From: Streptomyces sp. NBC_00442
GTDB taxonomy: Bacteria; Actinomycetota; Actinomycetes; Streptomycetales; Streptomycetaceae
Assembly (NCBI RefSeq): GCF_036014195.1
Contig: NZ_CP107918.1
Span: 7,378,001 to 7,442,000, forward strand
Length of the DNA: 64,000 nucleotides
Direction: 5' to 3'
Part shown: positions 34,738 through 43,928 of the stretch, piece by piece
Numbering within the stretch: the first letter of the stretch is position 1
Layout of the letters: each line of letters begins with the position of its first letter
The notes under the pieces: generated by a model
Told to the model about the DNA's origin: nothing
Database searches by the model: none
What the model saw: only the letters and a program-made list of their open reading frames with translations
Program-made: the position numbers and the translations under genes

Positions 34738-35616
34738 TCAGACGCGGTCGGCCGCGATGAGGACGTACTGGAACGAGCCGTCCTTGTAGGAGTTGATGAA
34801 CGCCTCCTCGATGCCCGTGACGAGCGACGAGGTGGCCCGGAGCTCCCAGTACGGCAGGGTCTCGGGCGTCAGGTCGATGACCGCCTGCGGGACCAGGCGG
34901 TTGTCGGCCATGGCCCGCAGGTATTCACGACGCGAGTGGATGTTGCACTCGAAGTGCGCGTTGATCTGCGAGACCCACTTGGACGGCTGGCCGTACTTGG
35001 GGTTCCAGCAACCGGTGATCGTCACGTACCGGCCGCCGGGGGCGAGGATGCGGGCGTGCTCGGCGAACAGGTCGTGCAGATCGACGTACATGCTCGACTC
35101 GTTGTTCCACGAGCCCGCGGCCTCTCCGGTCGTGAACGGCATGTCCAGCATGTTGCAGACCCGGGACCGCACCGAGCTGTCGATCCCGAGGTCGCGGGCG
35201 CGCTGGTTGGCGAAGTCGGCCTGCTTGGCCGAGAGCGTGACGCCCTCGACCCTGCACCCGAAGCGCTGATGGGCCATGACCATGGAGCCGCCCCGGCCGC
35301 AGCCGGCGTCCACCAGGGTGGCGCCGGGGGCGACGGGCCCGACGTGGTCCAGGAGCAGGTCCGACTGGGCGGACTCCAGGCGGTGGAGCTCCGCGATCAG
35401 CTTCGTGTCCCGGTCGGTGGCGCCCGGCGCTGCGAGCGCCGAGTGGTCGACATCGCCGATGCCGTAGTGGTGGTGGTACAGGCCGTCGACATCGCCGAGG
35501 CGCAGGTTCACCGGCCGGGCCTCGTGGTCCCAGTAACGGGCGATGTCGTCCTGGTAGGGCGTGGCAGGACCGGGGATCGTAGCGGTGCTGGTGGTGGGTT
35601 CGACGTTCGTGGACAC
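34738..35616 (-). CDS. Geranyl diphosphate 2-C-methyltransferase
   Basis: A 292-residue SAM methyltransferase. The N-terminus has YQDDIARYWDHEARPVNLRL and LYHHHYGIGD, characteristic of GPP C-methyltransferase; motif I is LVDAGCGRGGSMVMAHQRFG, and NNESSMYVDL lies in the active-site region. It adds a methyl group at C2 of geranyl diphosphate, the first step to 2-methylisoborneol, and the adjacent upstream gene is the matching cyclase, 16 bp away. It starts at GTG 35616 behind AAAGGAA. Confidence 0.93.
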   Translation of the reverse strand: MSTNVEPTTSTATIPGPATPYQDDIARYWDHEARPVNLRLGDVDGLYHHHYGIGDVDHSALAAPGATDRDTKLIAELHRLESAQSDLLLDHVGPVAPGATLVDAGCGRGGSMVMAHQRFGCRVEGVTLSAKQADFANQRARDLGIDSSVRSRVCNMLDMPFTTGEAAGSWNNESSMYVDLHDLFAEHARILAPGGRYVTITGCWNPKYGQPSKWVSQINAHFECNIHSRREYLRAMADNRLVPQAVIDLTPETLPYWELRATSSLVTGIEEAFINSYKDGSFQYVLIAADRV

Positions 35617-35632
35617 GGTGGGTTTCCTTTGC

Positions 35633-36970
35633 TTACCAGAAGTCGGGCAGTGTGTAGCGGTAGCTGTTGGTCTGATGCCAGTGGTGGTTGCCGTCGACCC
35701 ACGCCGCCACTCCGTGCAGGAACCGGACCACTTGGGGCGCGGGGCAGGCGACGGCCAGGGCGGATGCCTCGGCTTCGAAGTCGTGCATGAGCTCGTTGTG
35801 GACCTCGACCGCCTTGAGGTACGCCTCGCGGGGCCCGCAGCTCTCGCTCTCGGCGATGACCACCGGCAGGTTCAGATGGCGCCCGGGGGCGTCGAGTTCC
35901 TTGGTGTAGGAGTAGAGGTCGTTGACGATGGTGGTGGCGTTGGAGGCGAGCGCGATGACTCTCTGCATGGCGGGCCTGGCATGCAGGTCGGCGGGCAGCT
36001 CGTAGCCGCCGACGGTGTCGGTGATGGTCGGGCAGGGGCGGAAGTTGTTGAACTGACGCATCGCCAGGTACTCCCAGACCTCGGGCATGTACTCCGTCTG
36101 CGCCCACGCGGCCTCGGCGAGGTAGCCCAGGTGCAGACGGGCCATGTCGTGCCGGTAGCGGTCGGCCTGTGAGGCGCTGGCGGCCTCGACGAAGTACTCC
36201 ATGGCCGACCGGTAGGCCCGGCGCGGGGCGTCGCTGAACAGCGACTGAGCCCAGGTCGCCGTGTGTTCCCGCGTGGTGTGGAGCGGGTCGAGAGCGGTGT
36301 GCGCCAGCAGGAGGCGCCCGCCGAGACCCACGGGCGAGCCCCCGTGGTCCTCGCAGTAGCAGTCGTCGAGCGCGTTCTCCGCGGCCATCAGCCGTGTCGC
36401 GAGCATCAGGTGGTCGACGGTCGGGGCGTCGGGGTGGCAGGCCACCATGTAGCGGCCGAGGGCGAACCCGTCGAACTGGTCCTCCCACTCCGGCGGATAC
36501 AGCTCGACCTCGTGCACCGCCCAGTCCTTGATCCTGCGGCTCACCTCCGCCACCCGCACCGGGTCGGGCTCCGCCACCGGATGGTGGTAGAGACCCGGCA
36601 CCGCGGTGCCGCCCGCCTGCGTTTCGATACGGGGCGCAAGGCGCAGGCCGCTCGTTCCCAGCCCGCTGGGGCCGCGCAGGACACGTTCCAGGACCTCGGG
36701 GCTCATGGGCGTCACGCCGTGTGGCCCCGCCGCGGGCAGTTCCGCGAAGCCCGTGTCGTCCGGCAGCGCGCAGGGCTCGGTGACGCGGTCCGCGCCGACG
36801 CCCACGGGCGGGGCGGCGGCCGGTCCGGCGCCCGGAACCGCGGGCGGATCCGGGGCGTCGGCCGAGAGCGGCGGGCAGGTGCCGTCGGCGACGGCCGGCG
36901 CGACGGGTTCCGCTGTCGTGACCTGCGGGACCATGTGCACCTGCACTGGACTGAGGTCGGGGACGGGCAT
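35633..36970 (-). CDS. 2-Methylisoborneol synthase (terpene cyclase)
   Basis: A 445-residue class I terpene cyclase. Residues 1-115 are a Pro/Ala-rich disordered lead, usual for this family. The metal motif is DDCYCED at 202-208 (D-D-x4-D variant) and the NSE triad starts at Asn350 (NDLYSYTKE). The product is inferred from these motifs and from the adjacent geranyl diphosphate methyltransferase: 2-methylisoborneol, an earthy volatile. AAGGAG precedes overlapping ATGs, and the in-frame one is 36970. The EshA shell gene lies upstream. Confidence 0.93.
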   Translation of the reverse strand: MPVPDLSPVQVHMVPQVTTAEPVAPAVADGTCPPLSADAPDPPAVPGAGPAAAPPVGVGADRVTEPCALPDDTGFAELPAAGPHGVTPMSPEVLERVLRGPSGLGTSGLRLAPRIETQAGGTAVPGLYHHPVAEPDPVRVAEVSRRIKDWAVHEVELYPPEWEDQFDGFALGRYMVACHPDAPTVDHLMLATRLMAAENALDDCYCEDHGGSPVGLGGRLLLAHTALDPLHTTREHTATWAQSLFSDAPRRAYRSAMEYFVEAASASQADRYRHDMARLHLGYLAEAAWAQTEYMPEVWEYLAMRQFNNFRPCPTITDTVGGYELPADLHARPAMQRVIALASNATTIVNDLYSYTKELDAPGRHLNLPVVIAESESCGPREAYLKAVEVHNELMHDFEAEASALAVACPAPQVVRFLHGVAAWVDGNHHWHQTNSYRYTLPDFW

Positions 36971-37414
36971 CCATTGCTCCTTGCGTGAGGCGGATTGTTC
37001 CGAGCGCGCCCACCGTGCGCGGAAGGAGTGCGGGACCGGTGAGCCGGGCGCGCGGACGGTGGGGGAGCGGTCGCCACCGGAAGAGGGCCGAGGTCCCGCC
37101 AACGCCGCTCTCGGCAGCGGCACTTGATGCCTCTGCCGCTCAGCGGGCCGCGTGGCGGCGGGCGGGCATCCCGTGGCCGACGCCGCCGGTCGGCGCAGGA
37201 CGACGGGAGGGCGGGCGACGGCGGGGACAGCCATGGGGGGGGTGAGCACCCAGGGGGTCCGGCAGCCTCCATGCGGCACTACACCGGCACCGACACGACA
37301 CCGGCACGCAGGAACGGAGCCGAGCCGATACGCGTGGCTCAACTGGAGCCCATGGCGGACCGGTTGGAAGAGCGCAGGCACCGTGGGCCCTGCTCGTGAC
37401 CTCCCCGGCCGGGG
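36971..37414. other. 444-bp intergenic region upstream of the cyclase
   Basis: No gene recognised. It should hold the cyclase promoter. A 10-base direct repeat ACACCGGCAC (37281-37290 and 37298-37307, 17-bp period) and a run of eight G near 37230 are the only visible structures. Its reading frames lack normal codon bias. Confidence 0.4.
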
Positions 37415-37450
37415 CGGCGGGCGACGGCTCGTCGTGGCCGTCGCCCGCCG
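37415..37450 (-). terminator. Terminator of eshA
   Basis: A perfect 14-bp stem (CGGCGGGCGACGGC with its complement) and an 8-base loop, starting 61 bp after the EshA stop. It suggests the shell gene and the cyclase are separate transcripts. Confidence 0.75.
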
Positions 37451-37511
37451 GCCCCGCCGGCCCTCGCGGGCGGGCACCGGTGGACCAACAGCTGGTGGGC
37501 AGACCCGTGGG

Positions 37512-38924
37512 TCACCGCCAGCGGCTGACTTCCACGTTCTCCAGGACGCCCAGCGCGTCGGGCACCAGGATGGCGGCCGAGTAGTAGGCCGTGACCAGGT
37601 ACGAGATGATCGCCTGCTCGTCGATGCCCATGAAGCGCACGGACAGGCTCGGCTCGATCTCGTCCGGGATGCCCGACTGGCGCAGACCGATGACGCCCTG
37701 TTGGTCCTCGCCGGTACGCATGCAGATGATCGACGTCGTCCGCGTGTCACTCAGCGGGATCTTCCCGCAGGGGTAGATCGGCACTCCGCGCCAGGCCGGG
37801 AGGCGATGTCCGTCGATCTCGACGGACTCGGGCACGAGGCCGCGCTTGTTGCACTCACGGCCGAAGGCGGCGATCGCCTTGGGGTGGGCGAGGAAGAGCT
37901 TGGAGCCGCGGCGGCGCGAGAGCAGCTCGTCCATGTCGTCGGGGCTCGGCACGCCGTCGTGCGGCTGGATCCGCTGCCCGTAGTCGCAGTTGGTGAGCAG
38001 GCCGAACTCGGGGTTGTTGATGAGTTCGTGTTCCTGGCGCTCGCGCAGTGCCTCGACGGTCAGCCTGAGCTGGTGCTCGGTCTGGTTCATCGGCTGGTTG
38101 TAGAGGTCCGCGACCCGGCTGTGGACCTTCAGCACGGTCTGCGCGACGGAGAGTTCGTACTCGCGGGGCGAGCTCTCGTAGTCGACGTACGTGTGGGGGA
38201 TGACCGCTTCGCCGATGTGGCCCGCGGAGAGGTCGATCGCCGCCTCGCCGTACTTGTTGGTCGCCCGGTCCGGCTGGTCGGAGAGGTCGCCGAGGTGTTG
38301 GTTCAGGCTCTCGGAGCGCTCGGCGAGGTTGAGGACGTCCGACCTGGTGAGCTCCAGCACCGTACAGGCCGTGGTGGCGCGGACGGTGTGCTCCCACTGG
38401 GCCTCGGGGTCCACCAGCGCGCGCTCACCGAAGTAGGCGCCGTCCGCGAGGAATCCCAGCTCCGTCTCGTCGCCGTACTGGCCGGTGCCGACCTTCGCCA
38501 CCCTGCCGTGCGCCAGCAGGAACACCCGGTCGGTCGGCGACCCGGCGTTCGCGATGACCTCACCGGCGGCGAACTCGTGCTGCGCGCAGCGGTTCGCCAG
38601 CTCCGTCAGGGCTTCCTCGTCGTCGTAGTCGCGCAGTGCGGGCAGCTCGCTCAGCTCCGCGGGGATGACCTGTACGCGGCCGCCGGTCTGAATGAACTCG
38701 ACCCGGCCGTCCCCGACGGTGTAGCTCAGCCGCCTGTTGACCCGGTACGTACCACCTTGCACCTGGACCCACGGCAGTTTCCGCAGCAGCCAACGGGAGC
38801 TGATCTCCTGCATCTGGGGGGCGGACTTGGTGGTGGTCGCCAAGTTCCGTGCGGCGGCTGTCCCGAGACTCTGCTGGCCACGCGTGGCCGCTCCTGCCGT
38901 CTCCGCACCCGTATCGACCGACAT
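37512..38924 (-). CDS. eshA: EshA: family 2B encapsulin shell protein with cyclic-nucleotide-binding domain
   Basis: A 470-residue protein. The HK97-like encapsulin parts are the N-terminal arm ([20 protein letters not shown]) and the C-terminal half ([60 protein letters not shown]). A Crp-type cyclic-nucleotide-binding domain is inserted at about 105-225 ([20 protein letters not shown], then [15 protein letters not shown]). Family 2B encapsulins are known to sit next to terpene cyclases; the methylisoborneol synthase with its long disordered N-terminus is the likely cargo. EshA of other species affects development and antibiotic production. Confidence 0.92.
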   Translation of the reverse strand: MSVDTGAETAGAATRGQQSLGTAAARNLATTTKSAPQMQEISSRWLLRKLPWVQVQGGTYRVNRRLSYTVGDGRVEFIQTGGRVQVIPAELSELPALRDYDDEEALTELANRCAQHEFAAGEVIANAGSPTDRVFLLAHGRVAKVGTGQYGDETELGFLADGAYFGERALVDPEAQWEHTVRATTACTVLELTRSDVLNLAERSESLNQHLGDLSDQPDRATNKYGEAAIDLSAGHIGEAVIPHTYVDYESSPREYELSVAQTVLKVHSRVADLYNQPMNQTEHQLRLTVEALRERQEHELINNPEFGLLTNCDYGQRIQPHDGVPSPDDMDELLSRRRGSKLFLAHPKAIAAFGRECNKRGLVPESVEIDGHRLPAWRGVPIYPCGKIPLSDTRTTSIICMRTGEDQQGVIGLRQSGIPDEIEPSLSVRFMGIDEQAIISYLVTAYYSAAILVPDALGVLENVEVSRWR

Positions 38925-39193
38925 GACTCCCCAATCCCTGATTTACGCTGGCATTTCACCCTGGCATGCTGCGACTTCAGCGTGACAGAGGAAAGGGGAG
39001 CCGCCCATTCCCCAGACGGTGCATAGTGGAGCGCCCCGTTCGATAGGTGAGCGAGCGGGCCGCGGCGGCCGTAAACATGCCACGCGTAGATTTGGCGCAA
39101 TCCCGCCACGGTCGGGAACGGCCTTGCTGACGTGCGTACTTGGGGAGGGGGCGGGCCGCGCTGGTGCGAGGGTGGATCACTGTGGGGCTCGCG

Positions 39194-39655
39194 TCACCAC
39201 GCGAACCAGCCCGGGGTCGCCGTGTAGTCCTGCGGTGCGTAGTCGCACACGGCTCCGTCGAACGGCTCGGCCACGGTGAGGCGTTGCGCCTGCCGTTCGC
39301 CGGCAGCGTCCACGGTGTCGGCGGCCACCAGCAGTGCCAGGACGGTCACCAGACAGCCGGCGACGAGTCGGCGCGAGGCCACCGCGCCGCGGGAATCCGC
39401 GACGATCGCGCAGGCGATCGAGACGACCGGGGCGGCCGCGACGAGGGCCAGGGCGGTCAGCGTCAGGTGGTTCAGGTGGGCGGAGTGGTGGCACAGCGTA
39501 TACCGGCGCCCCGTCCGCGCCCCCTGCCAGCGTTCCCAGAAGGCGATCGCGCCGAACAGACAGCCCGCGGCGACCAGTTGCCAGGAATGAAAGGTGTAGC
39601 GGTGCGTGGTGTCAGGTTCCGGTATGTCCGCGCCCGTGGTGGGTGTGCCGCCCAT
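39194..39655 (-). CDS. Hypothetical membrane protein
   Basis: A 153-residue protein with a first hydrophobic stretch near 25-42 (WQLVAAGCLFGAIAFW), a pair of helices (HLTLTALALVAAAPVVSIACAIVA and LVAGCLVTVLALLVAADTV) and an outside C-terminal tail with one Cys. I do not recognise a family. A good AGGGGGAG site precedes the ATG. It stands alone between eshA and the SCO4402-like gene on the same strand. Confidence 0.6.
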   Translation of the reverse strand: MGGTPTTGADIPEPDTTHRYTFHSWQLVAAGCLFGAIAFWERWQGARTGRRYTLCHHSAHLNHLTLTALALVAAAPVVSIACAIVADSRGAVASRRLVAGCLVTVLALLVAADTVDAAGERQAQRLTVAEPFDGAVCDYAPQDYTATPGWFAW

Positions 39656-39757
39656 TGCTCCCCCTGTCCGATAGAGCCCGCACCCATGATTACGGGCGTC
39701 TTGCCATGGCCGATCAGGACCGTGCTCTCGACGCTCCGCCGGTCCCGCGCCGGTGGC

Positions 39758-40162
39758 TCAGGCCCCGGATCCGCTCGGCCGCGCCGCGGCCTTGAGGTCG
39801 TTGGTCACCATCACCTGGGCCAGCCTGGCCGCGATAGCGACGACGGACTCCCACGCGGGGGCCTGGATGTAGTCCTCGTCCGGGGCGTCCCGGCCCACGG
39901 CGGACTCCACGACGCCGTAGGCCTCTCCCAGCTGTCGCATCAGGGTGACCTCCTCCTCCGTGCGCAGACTCCGGCCCAGCCAGGGCGCGGGGTCGGCGGC
40001 GTCGCAGAAGTCGTCGAAAAGAACGGTGACCACGTAGGTCAGCGTCTCGAACTCCTCCCGGCACAGCCACACTTCTCGCTGCCACGAAGGGGTCGCGAGG
40101 GCGAGGACCGCCGGCACGAGATGGAGCCGGAAGACGGGGAATTCGATGCCGTGATCTGCCAC
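39758..40162 (-). CDS. SCO4402-like hypothetical protein
   Basis: A 134-residue soluble protein. The pattern VPAVLALATPSWQREVWLCR, then LTYVVTVLFDDFCDAADPAPW and EEEVTLMRQLGEAYGVV resembles, from memory, the Streptomyces SCO4402 family of unknown function. GGAG lies upstream of the ATG. Before the transposon inserted, this gene was divergent with the inositol-monophosphatase-like gene now at 43982, with about 150 bp between them. Confidence 0.6.
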   Translation of the reverse strand: MADHGIEFPVFRLHLVPAVLALATPSWQREVWLCREEFETLTYVVTVLFDDFCDAADPAPWLGRSLRTEEEVTLMRQLGEAYGVVESAVGRDAPDEDYIQAPAWESVVAIAARLAQVMVTNDLKAAARPSGSGA

Positions 40163-40304
40163 TCCGTGAGTGTACTGATCCGTACTGATCCCCGAATCCC
40201 GGCTCTTGCCCGGCGCATCGTGGTCGGACGACAGCTCCGCACGCCCCCGGTGCGGCGCAACGGTTCACCGATCGCCAAAACCGTCCTCGGCGCCGCGGGC
40301 GGGC

Positions 40305-40309
40305 CAGTA
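40305..40309 (+). repeat. Left target-site duplication CAGTA
   Basis: Five bases CAGTA directly before the left inverted repeat, repeated exactly at 43967-43971. A 5-bp duplication is the Tn3-family standard. Confidence 0.85.
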
Positions 40310-40347
40310 GGCCCTGTCCTCGTATAGCTGCGGCCAGGTGGCGAGTA
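40310..40347 (+). repeat. Left 38-bp terminal inverted repeat
   Basis: Begins GGCCCTGTCCTCGTATAGC, then TG, then CGGCCAGGTGGCGAGTA. It matches the right end in 36 of 38 positions. Confidence 0.88.
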
Positions 40348-40433
40348 ACGCTGAGTGATATTCCGGGCTGTCGTTTCCCCTTGTTGGCCGTCTCGTTGAG
40401 CTGAATGGGTGATCTCGGCGAGAGGGCGGGCGG

Positions 40434-41180
40434 GTGCGGCAGGATTGGGAGCCGGAAGACCTGATCGAGGTCTGGACGCCACTCGAAGACGACATGAAGA
40501 AGGTACGGACAAGTCGGGGGCGACCGGCTCGGGTTCGCGCTGCTGCTGAAGTTCTTCGAGGTGGAGGCCCGGTTCCCGGAGTCGGCCGGGGAGGTTCCGG
40601 CCGCCGCGGTGGAGTACGTGGCCCAGCAGGTGAAAGTGCCGGCGGAGGCGTGGGCGGCGTACGACTGGCAGGGTGATCGGATCAAGCGGCATCGCAAGGA
40701 GATCCGGGCTGCGTACGGATTCCGGCCGAACACCGAGGAGGACCAGGAACGGCTGGCCGGGTGGCTGACTGCTGAGCTGTGCCCGGTGGAGCTGTCGCGG
40801 GACCGGCTGGCGGCCGCGGTGGTGGCCCGCTGCCGGAACGACTGCATCGAGCCACCAGCTCCGGGACAGGTGAAGCGGTTGGTCGGCAAGGCGATCAGGG
40901 ACTTCGAGGCGCAGTTTTGCCACAGCACGCTGGCCCGGCTCAGCCGCTCGACCTGCTCGCGGCTGGAGGAACTGATCGCAGGCGACACGGTCCAGGGAGT
41001 CGACGGCGCCGGATCCGTGGCCGGCGGCGGCCGGTCGCACTTCACCCCTGGACCCACGTGAATCCCTACGGCCGGTTCGAGCTGGACATGAGCAGACACC
41101 TCGACCTGGACCTGACCGACCGGGCCGCCGTGCCCGCGCCGCGCGCCCCCGAGGGCAGACCAGCGGCGGCCCCGGAGTGA
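40434..41180 (+). pseudogene. Tn3-family transposase remnant (DUF4158 N-terminus plus C-terminal tail)
   Basis: A GTG at 40434 opens with MRQDWEPEDLIEVWTPLEDD, the DUF4158 start of actinobacterial Tn3 transposases. Between about 40500 and 40535 the frame shifts; the new frame reads GDRLGFALLLKFFEVEARFP and continues to about residue 170 (LARLSRSTCSRLEELIAGD). The coding sense then jumps to THVNPYGRFELDMSRHLDLD in another frame, the usual C-terminal tail of these ~1000-residue enzymes. The catalytic DDE core is therefore absent: an internal deletion of more than 2 kb plus a frameshift. Confidence 0.8.
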
Positions 41181-41325
41181 GGAACTGGGGCTCGGATCGC
41201 CTACGAACAGCATCTGGCCACCAGCACCCTCGTCGCATAACGACGCGAACAGGTGTCCACTTCACTGGGCAAGGCCCGACCGGAACTTCATGGTTCCGCG
41301 CCTCACCGCGTCCATGGCAGATACC

Positions 41326-41940
41326 TCAGGTGGTCAGACCGGCGCTGGTCAGCCAGATGTGTTCGCATGTCGCCGACGCATCTTGGAGCTTCTCGCGGGA
41401 TTCCTGTGAGGCGTGGTAGAAGGTCCGTTCGATCATCCAGCACAGGGCGCGTGCCATCGCCGGGGCCTGGTCCGGTGCAGTGCCGGCCTGGACGCCGGCG
41501 CGTTCCAGGACGGCGGTGATAGCCGCGATGAACAGGTCAGCCGTGTGGTTCCACAGCTCGCCGATCTCCGGCACGGTCAACGACAGGTCGATCGCCGTGC
41601 GCATGACCAGGCCGTGCTCATTCCACAACTCGACCGTGCGCTGCATGGCTGCGGCGATGGCCCGGCGCGGCTCGTCGGCCTCCGCGGTGGCCCTCGACCG
41701 CTCCCACAGGTGCTCGACGGTTCGGGCCACGAGTGCCGTGACCACTTCTTGCTTGGATCCGTAGTAGAAGTACAGCGCGCCGCGGGTGATGCCGGCGCCC
41801 TGGGCGATGTCGGCGACGGTCATGGCGTCGTAGCCCTTGTGCGCCAGCAGGGCCTCGCAGGTGTCGAGGATGGCCCGCTCCCGGGCGTCGCCCTTGCGCT
41901 CGGCGGCGCGACGGCTCCGCGCGGGGTGGTGGCCGGGCAT
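41326..41940 (-). CDS. TetR-family regulator, transposon passenger
   Basis: A 204-residue regulator. The HTH is ILDTCEALLAHKGYDAMTVA, DIAQGAGITRGALYFYYGSK; the C-terminal ligand domain has LVMRTAIDLSLTVPEIGELW and ALCWMIERTFYHASQE, resembling EthR-type repressors. Its ATG shares one base with the stop of the SDR gene (TGATG), so the two are translationally coupled. It probably represses the SDR-TetR transcript in response to a small molecule that the SDR modifies. Confidence 0.85.
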   Translation of the reverse strand: MPGHHPARSRRAAERKGDARERAILDTCEALLAHKGYDAMTVADIAQGAGITRGALYFYYGSKQEVVTALVARTVEHLWERSRATAEADEPRRAIAAAMQRTVELWNEHGLVMRTAIDLSLTVPEIGELWNHTADLFIAAITAVLERAGVQAGTAPDQAPAMARALCWMIERTFYHASQESREKLQDASATCEHIWLTSAGLTT

Positions 41941-42788
41941 CAGAGCTGCGCGCCGTCGGCGAAGTCGGTCGTACGGGAGAGTGTCTCCCATGCGCGGATG
42001 TCCTCGTCCACGGCCGTGCGGGCGGCGGTGACCAGTCGCAGCGCGTCCGAGCCCAGGACGAGGTGGGCCGGCGGGCGCTCGACCGAAGTGATGTGCACGA
42101 GGGCGTCCCCGGCTTTGGCTGGGTTGCCCAGCTGGTTGCCGCTGGCCTTCTGTCGCGCTTCGCGGATGGGGGTGAACAGCTCGTCGTAGTCATCGACGGT
42201 CCGCGCGGCGCGTGTCATGGACCGTCCGGCCCAGTCGGTGCGGAAGGAGCCGGGCTCGATCGCCGTCACGTGGATGCCGAACTGCGCGACTTCCTTGCCC
42301 AGCGCCTCGAGGATGCCTTCCAGGGCGAACTTGCTGCCACAGTAGGCGGACATGCCGGGCACGGCCATGAGCCCGCCCATGGAGGTGACGGCCATCAGGT
42401 GTCCGCGGCGACGTCGGCGCATGTGGGGCAGCGCCGCCCGCAGCGTGGCCACCGCCCCGAACACGTTGACCTCGAACTGCCGCCGCACCTCGGCCAGCGG
42501 GGTTTCCTCGAAGGTTCCCTCCAGGCCGTAGCCGGCGTTGGCGACGACGACATCCAAAGGGCCGACGCTCTGCTCCACCTCCGCGACCACACGGGGGACG
42601 GCGTCATCGTCCGTCACGTCCAGCAGGTAACCGTGAGCGTTACCGGGCCTGAGCCCTTCGAAGGCCCGCAGGTCCTCCTCGGAGCGGACTGTGCCGACGA
42701 CGGTATGACCTGCGGCCAGGGCAGCCTCGGCGAAGGCACGTCCGAGGCCCGTGCTGACGCCGGTGATGAGCCAGTTCTGCTCTTGCAC
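41940..42788 (-). CDS. Short-chain dehydrogenase/reductase, transposon passenger
   Basis: A 282-residue classical SDR: cofactor motif WLITGVSTGLGRAFAEAALA (TGxxxGLG), structural NAG in VVANAGYGLEG, Ser in AVTSMGG, and the catalytic YCGSK (Y-x-x-x-K). The C-terminal part (PGSFRTDWAGRSM) follows the usual pattern. It starts at GTG 42788 with GGAGG close upstream. The substrate is unknown. It is co-transcribed with the TetR gene; two copies of TGTCGATT in its upstream region are a candidate operator. Confidence 0.88.
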   Translation of the reverse strand: MQEQNWLITGVSTGLGRAFAEAALAAGHTVVGTVRSEEDLRAFEGLRPGNAHGYLLDVTDDDAVPRVVAEVEQSVGPLDVVVANAGYGLEGTFEETPLAEVRRQFEVNVFGAVATLRAALPHMRRRRRGHLMAVTSMGGLMAVPGMSAYCGSKFALEGILEALGKEVAQFGIHVTAIEPGSFRTDWAGRSMTRAARTVDDYDELFTPIREARQKASGNQLGNPAKAGDALVHITSVERPPAHLVLGSDALRLVTAARTAVDEDIRAWETLSRTTDFADGAQL

Positions 42789-42849
42789 TGTTCCTCCAGA
42801 GAGGTCTTGCGAGGAGCCGGGCCGCTCCTTCACCAGAAAGTCTACACAG

Positions 42850-42878
42850 TGTCGATTTTTACCGTCACCATGTCGATT
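42850..42878. promoter_or_regulatory. Direct repeats TGTCGATT in the SDR/resolvase intergenic region
   Basis: TGTCGATT occurs at 42850-42857 and 42871-42878, 21 bp apart, two helical turns. It could be the operator of the passenger TetR or part of the resolvase res site. Confidence 0.4.
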
Positions 42879-42918
42879 CTGGTAGTGCTCAAGGGATGGA
42901 GTACTCAAGGTCATCCGC

Positions 42919-43830
42919 GTGCCCCGCACCGCCCGAATCGGCGCCGCCAAGGCCCAGCAGCCAGGCCGTCAACCAGAACCGCACCCCGATCACCACAGGG
43001 ACACCCAGCGAGAAGAGGACCCGGGCACCTCCAGCCGCCTCCACCCTCTCCAGCGCCCGAAGTTCCGAGCGCTCCTCGACTACGCCCGGCCCGGCGACAC
43101 CGTGCACATCTCCGAGATGTTCCGCCTCGTACGCGGAACCGGCCACCTCCTTGACGTACTCGACGTCCTCCACCGCGACCGCCTTGCCCTGCGCATCCAC
43201 GACGGGGCGTTCTCCGCGATGGATCTCACCGCCCGCCACCAGCGCACCGGAGAACCGCTGTCCACGGTGAAGTTCGTGGTACAGACCCTCGCGGCCGCCG
43301 GCGAACTCCAGCGCGACCTCCAGCGAGAGCTGACCTACGACGGACTGCGCGCCGCCGAGACCAAAGGCAACAAGGGAGGACGCCGCCCCGCTGTGGCGGC
43401 CGACGAGACCGGCGCCGTGCGCACCGCGTACCTGGAAGGCCGCTCCATCGCCGCCCTCGCCCGCGACCACGGTGTCAGCCGCGGCGCCATCCGCACAGCT
43501 GTAGCCGACCTCCTGCCCGAGCACACGGCCGCCGACCCTGACGCCTCCGCCCGGGAACTGCCGGTCACCCTCGACATGCCGGGCAAGGTCGCCGACTTCC
43601 TCCGCGCCGCCGAGCTGGACGACATCGAGCGGGCCGCGCTCGACCAGGGCGTGACCGTACGGCGCGGCCTGGGCTACACCCTGCGGGTCAGCGCCGTCCC
43701 CGGCGTGCACCGTCAGCTTCTTGACCGCTGCCAGCCGCTCGACGGCGGCCACGGCGCGGTCCCGGCTCAGCGCAAGGCCCGCCGCGAGTACGAGAACCGC
43801 GTCAGCGCGCTCGCACCGACCGGACCATGA
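42919..43830 (+). pseudogene. Serine resolvase (TnpR-like) with damaged N-terminus
   Basis: From about 43060 the frame encodes a standard resolvase body: RPKFRALLDYARPGDTVHIS, MFRLVRGTGHLLDVLDVLHR, STVKFVVQTLAAAGELQRDL, KGNKGGRRPAV and an HTH (RSIAALARDHGVSRGAIRTA). The upstream part of this frame lacks the RVST-type catalytic serine segment; a resolvase-like TTGTPSEK stretch appears in another frame at about 43000. So the catalytic serine region seems frameshifted away. A ~95-residue C-terminal extension of unknown role follows the HTH. It could be an intact divergent protein, but an inactive one is more likely. Confidence 0.65.
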
Positions 43831-43928
43831 TCGTTCTCAGCGCCAGCCGCTGTAGCAGTCCCGAGGCTGTAAACGACGCTCGGCGCTGATAGACCGCCGA
43901 GACCGCAGCCCAGAACGCTACACAGGGC

